Assembly: GCA_039029395.1 (NCBI GenBank)
Contig: JBCCGG010000038.1
Span: 1 to 57,350 of the forward strand
From: JBCCGG01 sp039029395
GTDB lineage: Bacteria; Pseudomonadota; Alphaproteobacteria; Kiloniellales; JAKSDN01
Direction of reading: 5' to 3'
Length of the DNA stretch: 57,350 nt
The notes under the pieces were generated by a model. That model was not told the DNA's origin. It saw nothing but the letters and a program-made list of their open reading frames with translations, and did not search any database. Shown here piece after piece: positions 1 through 7,287 of this stretch; position 1 is the first letter of the stretch; the number at the start of each line of letters is the position of its first letter. The position numbers were made by a program, and so were the translations under genes.

Positions 1-139
1 AGAGGAAAAAGTTGACCATCCCGGCGGCGGGCCGGGCGCGCACCAGGAGGCTGCCGCCAGGCCAGGCGACCACGGTCTCCTCGGCGCCGTCGCTGAACAC
101 AAGCGTGTCCCCGGGTCTAAGGGCGGCGGTCAGGTCCAT
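1..139 (-). CDS. hypothetical protein, N-terminal part only
   Basis: The reverse strand opens with ATG at 139 and reads without a stop to the window edge, giving 46 residues that begin MDLTAALRPGDTLVFSDGAE. The composition looks like real protein (alternating hydrophobic and acidic beta-like segments). It is divergent from the methyltransferase at 216, leaving a 76-bp shared upstream region. The family was not recognised and the rest of the gene lies outside the window. Confidence 0.5.
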   Translation of the reverse strand, partial: MDLTAALRPGDTLVFSDGAEETVVAWPGGSLLVRARPAAGMVNFFL

Positions 140-215
140 GGATCAAGTCCGTGCTGGCGTTTCCTCGGAAGGCTTGCGAATAATGTGCGGTCGAACAAAG
201 GAGGCTGCAAGGCGC

Positions 216-1376
216 ATGGACCAGGCCACCCCAAAGAGTGTCGGCGACCGTCAGGCCAAGGCCTTCCGCTTTTTCGACAATCGGGAAAAGTACCTCATGT
301 TCGTCACCACCTGCTCGGAGAAGGAGGAGGTGGCGGCGCGCATCGGCCGCCAGATGAGCGAGCTCCAGCCGGGCGGCGCGGCGCTCCGGGTGTTCGACGC
401 CGGGGTCGGCGATGGCACGGTGATGAGCCACGTGCTGCGCGAGCTGCACTGCCGCTTACCCCATGTGCCCTTCCTGGTGGTCGGCAAGGAGATCTCCATG
501 GAGGACGTGCGCCTGACCCTGGAGAAGCTGCCCGACCGATTCCACGAGCACCCGGAGATGGTCGTAGTGCTGACCAATCTCTATTACAGCGAGGCGCCCT
601 GGCTGACCCCCAACAGCCCGGCCGCGGCCCGGCGCCTGGCCTGGAAGACGGTCGCCTTGGAGGGCGATAGCAGCCACGGCTTTGGGAAGCAAATCAGGGC
701 ATTACGACCGTTTCTTGCGGAAAGCTGGCAAGTCAAGAAATCGGCCGCCACGGGCAATCCTCTTTACGAGAGCCCGGCGGTCCTGGTTCTCTACCGGCGC
801 GACCGGCAGTTCATCCTGGACCCAGTGTTGCCCCAGGTGGGCGGCTACCGTGAAGGCTTCGATCTGGTGATCGCCTCCCAGCCTTACCGCTCGCGCATGC
901 CGGCCCCGTTCAAGGTGAAGAACGTGATTGCGCCGCTCTCTCGGGCGCTCGCGCCGGGGGGCCAGCTGATCACGATCCAGTCCTATGGCGAGGATCCTGG
1001 CATGGAGATCATCAACGAGATCTGGCCCGGCGCCCAACCCTTCCGGACCGGCCGGCGCGAGCTGGTCGAGGCCGCCCGGCAGACGCTCGACCAACCGGGC
1101 GATCAGGACCTGGAGCTGTCGGCGCTGGCCGACCCGGACTCGATCTTCCGCTATCACCTGCACACCCTGCCCAACGAGATCGGCCTTTCGATCGGCACTT
1201 CGACCCTGCTGGCCGCCTGGAACGCGGCGATCTACGTGGCCCAGATCGAGGACGACCGCCTGGGCGAGGCCATGGCCGGAGCCGGCTATTTGGAGGCGAC
1301 CCGGACCGTGCTCGCGCGTCGCGGCGGGCTCTGGTTCAACGACGAGAGCTTCCTGGTGCGCCGCAAGCGCGCCTGA
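216..1376 (+). CDS. class I SAM-dependent methyltransferase-like protein
   Basis: A 386-residue protein. The start was set at ATG 216 because AAAGGAGG lies 11 nt upstream and because the open frame further upstream overlaps the divergent gene at 1-139. Residues about 50-60 carry VFDAGVGDGTV, the glycine-rich SAM-binding motif I of Rossmann-type methyltransferases. Later blocks (DLVIASQPY; ALAPGGQLITI) fit motifs IV and VI. The substrate cannot be told. It is larger than minimal methyltransferases because of a C-terminal extension of roughly 130 residues. Its stop is 16 nt before the next gene, so the two are probably cotranscribed. Confidence 0.75.
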   Translation: MDQATPKSVGDRQAKAFRFFDNREKYLMFVTTCSEKEEVAARIGRQMSELQPGGAALRVFDAGVGDGTVMSHVLRELHCRLPHVPFLVVGKEISMEDVRLTLEKLPDRFHEHPEMVVVLTNLYYSEAPWLTPNSPAAARRLAWKTVALEGDSSHGFGKQIRALRPFLAESWQVKKSAATGNPLYESPAVLVLYRRDRQFILDPVLPQVGGYREGFDLVIASQPYRSRMPAPFKVKNVIAPLSRALAPGGQLITIQSYGEDPGMEIINEIWPGAQPFRTGRRELVEAARQTLDQPGDQDLELSALADPDSIFRYHLHTLPNEIGLSIGTSTLLAAWNAAIYVAQIEDDRLGEAMAGAGYLEATRTVLARRGGLWFNDESFLVRRKRA

Positions 1377-1392
1377 AGGGAAAAGGGCCGCC

Positions 1393-2094
1393 ATGACCGA
1401 GCTGCTCTTTATCCTGATCCCGATCGCGCTGCTGGACAGCACCTCGATCATTCCGCTCTGCATCGTGCTTCTGATCGTGCTGCTGAGCGGGCCGGGCCCT
1501 TTGATCCGCTCTTCGATGCTCATTGCAGGTATCTTCGTGACCTATCTGGCTTGCGGCCTTCTGATTCTGTTCGGGCTGGACAGCCTGTTCGACGCCCTGG
1601 AAGCCTATGCCATGCGGGTCTGGCAAAACCCGAATGCCTGGGAGCTGCTGTTCCAGATCTTGGTCGGCCTGGTGCTGTTGGCGGTCGCCTGGCGCATGAC
1701 CCGCAAGACGCCCAAGTCCGCCGACAAGCCGGCCACCGCGGGCATGACCGGGACCCAGGCCTTCACCGCCGGGGTCGGGCTCACCATCGTCGGGCTGCCC
1801 GGCGCGGTGCCTTACTTCGGGGCGATCAACCTGATCATTCGCGACGAGCTGACCTTCGCCCAGGAGATTGTCGCGCTGGTCGTCTACAACATCTTCTTCG
1901 TCGTGCCGCTGGCCGCCATCGTGGTGCTGCGCCAGGTCATGGGCGAGGCCAGCCAAAGCCTGCTCGAGCGAGTCCGGGCGGTCTTCGACACCTGGGGCAC
2001 ACGGGTGGTGATCGCGCTCATAGTGGCGCTCGGCGCGGTCCTGGTTGCCGACGGCCTCGGCTGGTTCCTGGGGTATCCGCTGATCCCGGTGTAG
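1393..2094 (+). CDS. GAP/Sap-type small multispanning membrane transporter, copy 1
   Basis: A 233-residue integral membrane protein with about six hydrophobic segments. It begins MTELLFILIPIALLDSTS and has a central signature GMTGTQAFTAG...PGAVPYFGAIN. The layout (two three-helix halves with a loop of charged residues near 105-115) resembles the GAP/Sap group related to LysE-type exporters; that family call is by memory and moderate. The start at ATG 1393 follows the methyltransferase stop closely. A paralog of identical length lies at 2646-3347 with most residues shared, especially the N-terminal 60 and the final block VADG-GWFLG-PLIPV. The substrate is unknown. Confidence 0.7.
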   Translation: MTELLFILIPIALLDSTSIIPLCIVLLIVLLSGPGPLIRSSMLIAGIFVTYLACGLLILFGLDSLFDALEAYAMRVWQNPNAWELLFQILVGLVLLAVAWRMTRKTPKSADKPATAGMTGTQAFTAGVGLTIVGLPGAVPYFGAINLIIRDELTFAQEIVALVVYNIFFVVPLAAIVVLRQVMGEASQSLLERVRAVFDTWGTRVVIALIVALGAVLVADGLGWFLGYPLIPV

Positions 2095-2212
2095 TCGCTT
2101 GAATTGATGATAGGAAGACACGGCCTCAAGTGCACGGTTCTCCTATTCCGTGAGATTGGGTAGTGTCGCCGTTACGTCCAGGAGTATGAGTATTTGCGGA
2201 GCTGACAACAGT

Positions 2213-2590
2213 ATGAAGTACCAAATCATGTACATCGAACCCAAGGCTGGGATTGCGGCATTGGAAGCGAACATTGGCAAGGTCTGCTTTTCTAAAACCG
2301 GCAAAACTTTGAAATACAATGGTCGAGCGTTTCAATCCCTAAAGGGATTAGGATACAAAGCGAACTACGTCGATGTTGAAACCGGTGAACACTATTGGAT
2401 ATCCGGTTGCCGAAAAGATGGGAATGACGGCCTTTATAAGATCACTGTTTTCGTGGATGAGGACATTCGAAAGGAGTATTGGACGGACATTCGCAGTATT
2501 CCGGAGCGAAGCGACCAGGCCTCTTTCACATCAAACGGAAAGCACCAAGCCGGAGGTAAAGAGCCCAAGAACAAGCGTGAGCATGTGTAA
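2213..2590 (+). CDS. small conserved hypothetical protein (MKYQIMYIE family)
   Basis: 125 residues, starting at ATG 2213 (MKYQIMYIEPKAGI). The middle reads IGKVCFSKTGKTLKYNGRAF and then DVETGEHYWISG and EYWTDIR, which matches a small soluble protein family seen in many bacteria and often left as hypothetical. No catalytic function is known to me. Base composition is clearly more AT-rich than the flanking genes, and the gene sits exactly between two paralogous transporter genes, which suggests it was inserted later. The C-terminal 25 residues are polar and low-complexity. Confidence 0.65.
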   Translation: MKYQIMYIEPKAGIAALEANIGKVCFSKTGKTLKYNGRAFQSLKGLGYKANYVDVETGEHYWISGCRKDGNDGLYKITVFVDEDIRKEYWTDIRSIPERSDQASFTSNGKHQAGGKEPKNKREHV

Positions 2591-2645
2591 AGCGGCCCTG
2601 TCCTCGTAAGCCCGAGAGCGCCTGACGGAAGAGGAATGGGGCCAG

Positions 2646-3347
2646 ATGATTGAGCTGCTGGTCATCCTGACGCCGATCGCGCTGATCGACAGCACCTCGA
2701 TCGTTCCCCTTTGCATCGTGCTGCTCTTGGTGCTGCTGAGCGGGCCGGCGCCTTTGATCCGCTCATCGATGCTGTTGGCGGGGACCTTCGTGACCAACTT
2801 GGTCTGCGGTCTCTTGATCCTCTTTGGCCTGGGCAGCCTGTTCGAGGTCCTCGAGGCCACGGCTATCCGGGTCTGGAAGCATCCGAATGCCGAGGAGCTG
2901 ATCTTTCAGATCTTGCTTGGCCTGTTGCTGATCGCCTTCGCCCGGCGCATGGCGCGGAGCAGGGGAGGCGGCGCCGGCAAGGAGGTCGCCAGTGGCATGA
3001 CCGGCACTCAAGCCTTCACCGCCGGCCTTGGTCTGACCATTGTTGGAATGCCGGGCGCGGTGCCCTATTTCGGCGCGATCAACCTGATCCTTCGTGACCA
3101 GCTGCCCGTGGCCCAGTCGCTCGGCGCCCTGGTGTTCTACAACCTGGTCTTCCTCGCGCCGCTCATCGCGCTGGTCACCCTGCTCTTGATCCTGGGTGCG
3201 CGCGGCCAAAGCCTGCTCGAGCGCGTCCGGGCCCAGGTCGAGCGCTGGGGCAGGCGGATCGTGATCGCGCTTCTCGCCGTGCTCGGCGTGGTCCTGGTCG
3301 CCGACGGCGTCGGCTGGTTCCTTGGCACTCCACTGATTCCGGTCTAG
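2646..3347 (+). CDS. GAP/Sap-type small multispanning membrane transporter, copy 2
   Basis: 233 residues, a close paralog of the protein at 1393-2094: the same length, the same helices, and the same blocks DSTSI-PLCIVLL, PLIRSSML-AG, GMTGTQAFTAG and PGAVPYFGAINLI. By eye about two thirds of residues are identical, so this is a tandem duplication, now split by the small gene at 2213. The central charged loop (residues 100-115) differs most and has become arginine/glycine-rich. The start is ATG 2646 after GAGGAATGGGGCCAG. The transported compound is unknown. Confidence 0.7.
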   Translation: MIELLVILTPIALIDSTSIVPLCIVLLLVLLSGPAPLIRSSMLLAGTFVTNLVCGLLILFGLGSLFEVLEATAIRVWKHPNAEELIFQILLGLLLIAFARRMARSRGGGAGKEVASGMTGTQAFTAGLGLTIVGMPGAVPYFGAINLILRDQLPVAQSLGALVFYNLVFLAPLIALVTLLLILGARGQSLLERVRAQVERWGRRIVIALLAVLGVVLVADGVGWFLGTPLIPV

Positions 3348-3400
3348 ATCCTTGCCGTCTCGAGCGCGCCCCTTGACCTGGACGCGGGGGACCGGGAAGA

Positions 3401-3416
3401 TCGCCCCTCAGGGCGA
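3401..3416. promoter_or_regulatory. short hairpin in the leader of the RND pump gene
   Basis: TCGCCC-CTCA-GGGCGA forms a perfect 6-bp stem with a 4-nt loop, 21 nt before the GTG start at 3438. There is no following T-run, so it is not a good terminator. It could affect leader structure. A weak TTGACC box lies at 3373. Confidence 0.3.
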
Positions 3417-3437
3417 ATCGTGGGCGAGGGGGCCCCA

Positions 3438-6400
3438 GTGATCAGCGGGTTTTTCATTGAGCGGCCGATTTTCGCCTCCGTGATCGCCATCATCATCACG
3501 CTGGCCGGCGCGGTTTCCTACGTTTTCCTGCCGGTCGCCGAGTTCCCGCCGATCGCGCCGCCGACGATCGAGGTTTCGGCGAGCTACACCGGCGCCAATG
3601 CCGAGGTGGTCGAGGCCGCGGTCACGACACCGCTCGAAGAGCAGATCAACGGCGTTGAGGGCATGACCTACATGTCCTCGAACAGCGCCAACGACGGCTC
3701 CTCGACGATCACAGTCACCTTCGATATCGGCTACGATTTAGACATCGCCGCGGTCGACGTCCTCAACCGGGTCGAGACCGCGCGCGCCCAGTTGCCAGAA
3801 GAGGTCGTGCGCGCCGGCATCTCGGTGACCAAGCAGACCAACGATCTCACCATCGTGCCAAACGTCTATTCGCCGGACGGCAAGTACGATGATCTTTTCA
3901 TCTCGAACTACGTCTACATCCGGGTCCAGGACGTGCTCAACCGCCTGCCCGGGGTCGGCGATCTGTTGATCTTCGGCCAGCGCAAGTTCGCCATGCGGGT
4001 CTGGCTCGACCCCGCCAAGATGGCCAATCTGGGCATCACCGCGGAGGAGGTGACCGACGCGATCGCCTCCCAAAGCCAAGACACCGCGACCGGTATGATC
4101 GGCCAGCCGCCGACCCCGGAAGGCCAGGAGTTCCAGTACACCCTGACCACCCTGGGGCGGCTCGAAGCGGCCGAGGAGTTCGGCGATATCATCGTGCGCG
4201 CCGGCAGCGGCGGCGAGATCGTGCGCATTAAGGACATCGGCCGGGTCGAGCTGGGCGCCGAGTCCTACGATGAATCCGCCAATGTGAGCGGCACGCCGGC
4301 CCTGCCGATCGGCGTCTTCCAACGCCCGGGCACCAACGAGATAGAGCTGGCCAACCAGGTCCAAGCGGCCATGGCCGAGCTCGCCGAGCGCTTTCCGCCC
4401 GGCCTGACACACGACATCATTTACGACACCACGCTGTTCGTGCGCGCCTCGATCCACGAGGTCTTGACCACGCTCTCGATCGCGGTCGGCCTGGTGGTCT
4501 TGGTGATCTTCTTCTTCCTGCACGGCGTGCGCGCAACCCTGATACCGGTAGTCGCGATCCCGGTTTGCCTGGTCGGCGCCCTGGCGGCGCTGTTCGCGCT
4601 CGGCTTTTCGATCAACACGCTCACCCTGTTCGGCATGGTGCTGGCGGTCGGCCTTGTGGTCGACGACGCGATCGTCGTGGTCGAGAACGTCTCGCGCCAC
4701 CTGGAGGAGCACCCCGGAATCGACCCCAAGGAGGCCGCGCGCAACGCCATGGCCCAGGTCACCGGCCCGATCGTCGCGACATCGCTGGTGCTCATGGCGG
4801 TCTTCGTGCCGGTCGCCTTCACGCCGGGGGTGACCGGTCAGTTCTATCGCCAGTTCGCGCTGACCATCGCCTGCGCGGTCGGCATCTCGGCCTTTTTGGC
4901 GCTCTCCCTGAGCCCGGCGCTCTGCGCCGCCCTGCTGCGCCATCATGAGGGCCCGCGCAATTGGCTATCGCGCAAGTTCGACGCCGGTTTCAAGCGCCTG
5001 ACCGGGGCTTACGAGAAAACCGTCGGCTGGGTCAGCCGCTTTTGGGTCGTGATCATGACCGGCTTCGTGGCGCTTCTGGCCGCAACCGTCTACATCTTCA
5101 CCGTGCTGCCGACCGGCTTCATCCCCGAGGAGGATCAGGGCTACCTGATCGTCTCGGTCAAGGCGCCCGAGGGCACCTCTCTGGAGCGCACCGAGGAGAT
5201 CGTCAAGCGGATCCAGAAGCTGATCCTGGACACGCCGGGCGTAAAGGAGATGCCGACCTTCGCCGGCTTCGATCTCATCACCGGGACCTCGGCGCCCAAT
5301 GTCGCCTCCATGTTCCCGGTGATGAAGCCGTGGGACGAGCGCACGGCGGCGGACGAACAGCTGTTGACGGCGATCCTGCCGTCGATCCAGGCCAAGCTGG
5401 CCGCGGTGCCCGACGCCATCGCGGTCGCCTTCAACCCGCCGCCGATCATGGGCCTCAGCACCACCGGCGGCTTCCAGTTCGAACTCCAGGACTACGAGGG
5501 CGGCAAGCTTTCCGAGCTCGAGAAGGTGACCAACCGAGTGATCGAGGAGGCCCGAAAAAGGCCCGAGCTGACCGGTCTTTTCACCACCTTCTCGGCCGAC
5601 ACGCCGACCTACTTCGTCGACATCGACCGCACCAAGGCGCTCAGCCAGGGGATTAGCCTGAACTCTATTTTCACCGCTTTGCAATCCTATCTCGGCGCTT
5701 ATTATGTGAACGATTTCAACAAATTCGGGCGCGTTTTTCGGGTTTTTGTTCAGGCTGAGGGCGACCAGCGAAATAAGATCGAGGACGTCTCCAACCTCTA
5801 TGTGCGCAATGGCGCTGGGGACATGGTGCCCTTGAGCTCGGTGGTCACCCTCAAACCACAGCTGGGCGCGCGCATCGTCAGCCACTACAATCTTTTCCGG
5901 GCAGCGGCGATCATGGGCGCGGCGGCGCCGGGCTTCAGCTCGAACCAGGCGATTCAGGCCATGGAGGAGGTCGCGGCCAACGTACTGCCCGAATCCATGG
6001 GCTATGAATGGACCGCAACCGCCTATCAGGAGCTCAAGGCGGGCAACGTGGCGCCGTACATCTTCGCACTTGCTCTGGTCATGGTGTTTCTGTTCCTGGC
6101 AGCCCAGTACGAGAGCTGGGCCATGCCCTTCATGGTCATCCTGGCGGTGCCGTTGGCGATCTTCGGTGCGCTCGGTGCCCAGTGGCTGCGCGGTCTGGAC
6201 AACGACATCTACACCCAGGTTGGTCTCGTCATGCTGATCGGCCTGGCGTCGAAGAACGCGATCCTGATCGTCGAGTTCGCCCGGCGCCGGCGCGACGAGG
6301 ATGACATGTCGATTGAGATGGCCGCCATGGAAGCGGCGCGGGTCAGGCTGCGGCCGATCCTGATGACCGCCTTTGCCTTCATCTTGGGCGTGCTGCCCCT

Positions 6401-6572
6401 GGTGCTGGCCACGGGCGCCGGTGCCAACGCCCGCCATTCGCTGGGCACCGCGGTTTTCGGCGGCATGTTCGCGGCGACCCTGCTCAGCCTTTTCGTGGTG
6501 CCGGTCTTCTATGTGCTGATCGAGCGCATGCGGGAGAAGCTGCTGGGCAAGGACAAGGCAACGAAGATGTAA
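3438..6572 (+). CDS. RND efflux pump inner-membrane subunit (HAE1/AcrB type)
   Basis: 1044 residues, full length for AcrB-type resistance-nodulation-division pumps, which export hydrophobic compounds from inner membrane and periplasm by proton antiport. The start was set at GTG 3438 (protein VISGFFIERPIFASV) because that is the universal N-terminus of the family and GAGGGG precedes it. The first helix is at residues 10-28. Two large periplasmic loops follow helices 1 and 7. The proton-relay pair is seen as VVDDAIVVVEN, and the helix-10 lysine as SKNAILIVEFA. No adaptor gene is adjacent; the only adaptor in the window is on the other strand at 11393-12535. The NTF2-like gene follows 6 nt later. 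Confidence 0.95.
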   Translation: MISGFFIERPIFASVIAIIITLAGAVSYVFLPVAEFPPIAPPTIEVSASYTGANAEVVEAAVTTPLEEQINGVEGMTYMSSNSANDGSSTITVTFDIGYDLDIAAVDVLNRVETARAQLPEEVVRAGISVTKQTNDLTIVPNVYSPDGKYDDLFISNYVYIRVQDVLNRLPGVGDLLIFGQRKFAMRVWLDPAKMANLGITAEEVTDAIASQSQDTATGMIGQPPTPEGQEFQYTLTTLGRLEAAEEFGDIIVRAGSGGEIVRIKDIGRVELGAESYDESANVSGTPALPIGVFQRPGTNEIELANQVQAAMAELAERFPPGLTHDIIYDTTLFVRASIHEVLTTLSIAVGLVVLVIFFFLHGVRATLIPVVAIPVCLVGALAALFALGFSINTLTLFGMVLAVGLVVDDAIVVVENVSRHLEEHPGIDPKEAARNAMAQVTGPIVATSLVLMAVFVPVAFTPGVTGQFYRQFALTIACAVGISAFLALSLSPALCAALLRHHEGPRNWLSRKFDAGFKRLTGAYEKTVGWVSRFWVVIMTGFVALLAATVYIFTVLPTGFIPEEDQGYLIVSVKAPEGTSLERTEEIVKRIQKLILDTPGVKEMPTFAGFDLITGTSAPNVASMFPVMKPWDERTAADEQLLTAILPSIQAKLAAVPDAIAVAFNPPPIMGLSTTGGFQFELQDYEGGKLSELEKVTNRVIEEARKRPELTGLFTTFSADTPTYFVDIDRTKALSQGISLNSIFTALQSYLGAYYVNDFNKFGRVFRVFVQAEGDQRNKIEDVSNLYVRNGAGDMVPLSSVVTLKPQLGARIVSHYNLFRAAAIMGAAAPGFSSNQAIQAMEEVAANVLPESMGYEWTATAYQELKAGNVAPYIFALALVMVFLFLAAQYESWAMPFMVILAVPLAIFGALGAQWLRGLDNDIYTQVGLVMLIGLASKNAILIVEFARRRRDEDDMSIEMAAMEAARVRLRPILMTAFAFILGVLPLVLATGAGANARHSLGTAVFGGMFAATLLSLFVVPVFYVLIERMREKLLGKDKATKM

Positions 6573-6578
6573 GCGGCC

Positions 6579-6971
6579 ATGGGGCAGCCGGCGGACACAC
6601 AGCCCGTTGAGGCACTCTGCCGCCTCTATTTAGCGGCCATGGAAAGCGGCGACCTGGACGGCCTGCTGGCGCTTTTCACCGAAGACGCGACGGCGACCTC
6701 GCCGATCTTCGGGGCCCAGCCGGTGCGCGACTTCTATACCTACGTGATGCGCGCCACCAGCGGACGAACGATGGCCCTCAAGACGGTCTTCCTCGGCGCC
6801 GGCCAACCCCGACGGGCGGCGGTTCACGTGGCCTACACGCGCACCGTCGGCGACGGCACGCCGGCCACAGTCGAGGCGGTCGATGTCTTTGAGCTCAACG
6901 AGGACCTCAGCAGGTTCGTCGCGGTGACGATCATCTACGACACGGCGCCGGTGCGGAAGGATTTTGAATGA
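6579..6971 (+). CDS. NTF2-like (SnoaL-type) domain protein
   Basis: 130 residues. The pattern of an N-terminal helix pair (ALCRLYLAAMESGDLDGLLALF), then TEDATATSPIFG and a run of beta strands ending VTIIYDTAPVRKDFE, is that of the NTF2-like/SnoaL fold, a small cone-shaped pocket used by many unrelated enzymes and binding proteins. No catalytic residues can be assigned. It starts 6 nt after the RND pump stop and is probably cotranscribed with it. The inverted-repeat element begins 29 nt after its stop. Confidence 0.75.
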   Translation: MGQPADTQPVEALCRLYLAAMESGDLDGLLALFTEDATATSPIFGAQPVRDFYTYVMRATSGRTMALKTVFLGAGQPRRAAVHVAYTRTVGDGTPATVEAVDVFELNEDLSRFVAVTIIYDTAPVRKDFE

Positions 6972-7000
6972 GTGGGGGCACATTGTGTGCCGCCACAAAG

Positions 7001-7139
7001 CGCCCTTCAGGTCATCATGAGCGGTGTGCACGAGGCGGTCTCCAAGTCAATGATCTTCGACCAGCGGAGCTGGCGCCCTTCGGGTGTCATAGACTTGGAG
7101 ACCGCCTCATGCGGTTTGGCAATCATGACCTGAAGGGCG
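7001..7139. repeat. 139-bp inverted-repeat element, copy 1
   Basis: The left arm 7001-7053 and right arm 7087-7139 (53 nt each) are complementary at 42 of 53 positions around a 33-nt loop. The outer 15 bp are perfect (CGCCCTTCAGGTCAT against ATGACCTGAAGGGCG). An inner 17-bp stem is also perfect (GAGGCGGTCTCCAAGTC against its complement). Between them lies an unpaired internal loop at arm positions 16-31. The same lengths and the same internal-loop sequence recur at 35525-35663. It could be a structured RNA gene or a palindromic mobile repeat (MITE-like). Confidence 0.8.
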
Positions 7140-7203
7140 GGGTAGGGCGCTGGAAGAGAGGTTGGCGAAGGCTGTGGCGTGGTGATCCGACCTGGTGGTA
7201 GGA

Positions 7204-7224
7204 TGCTGGTCTTTATGACCAGCA
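7204..7224. terminator. short perfect hairpin, possible terminator or operator
   Basis: TGCTGGTC-TTTAT-GACCAGCA is a perfect 8-bp stem with a 5-nt loop, lying 64 nt after the 139-bp element and 63 nt before the next gene. The flanking AAATTAT is AT-rich but there is no T-run. It may end transcription coming from the pump operon or be a protein-binding site. Confidence 0.4.
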
Positions 7225-7287
7225 AATTATCGGATCTCGGACATTGCCACGCGCCACTAGCTCCACATTGACGAAAGTGTCCCGGCT

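Noticed and set aside
12..215. Upstream in-frame extension of the methyltransferase at 216
   Set aside because: It overlaps the divergent gene at 1-139, has no family sequence, and a strong ribosome site supports ATG 216.
4965..6437. 490-codon minus-strand frame opposite the RND pump
   Set aside because: Shadow frame in GC-rich DNA; the plus strand encodes a certain pump.
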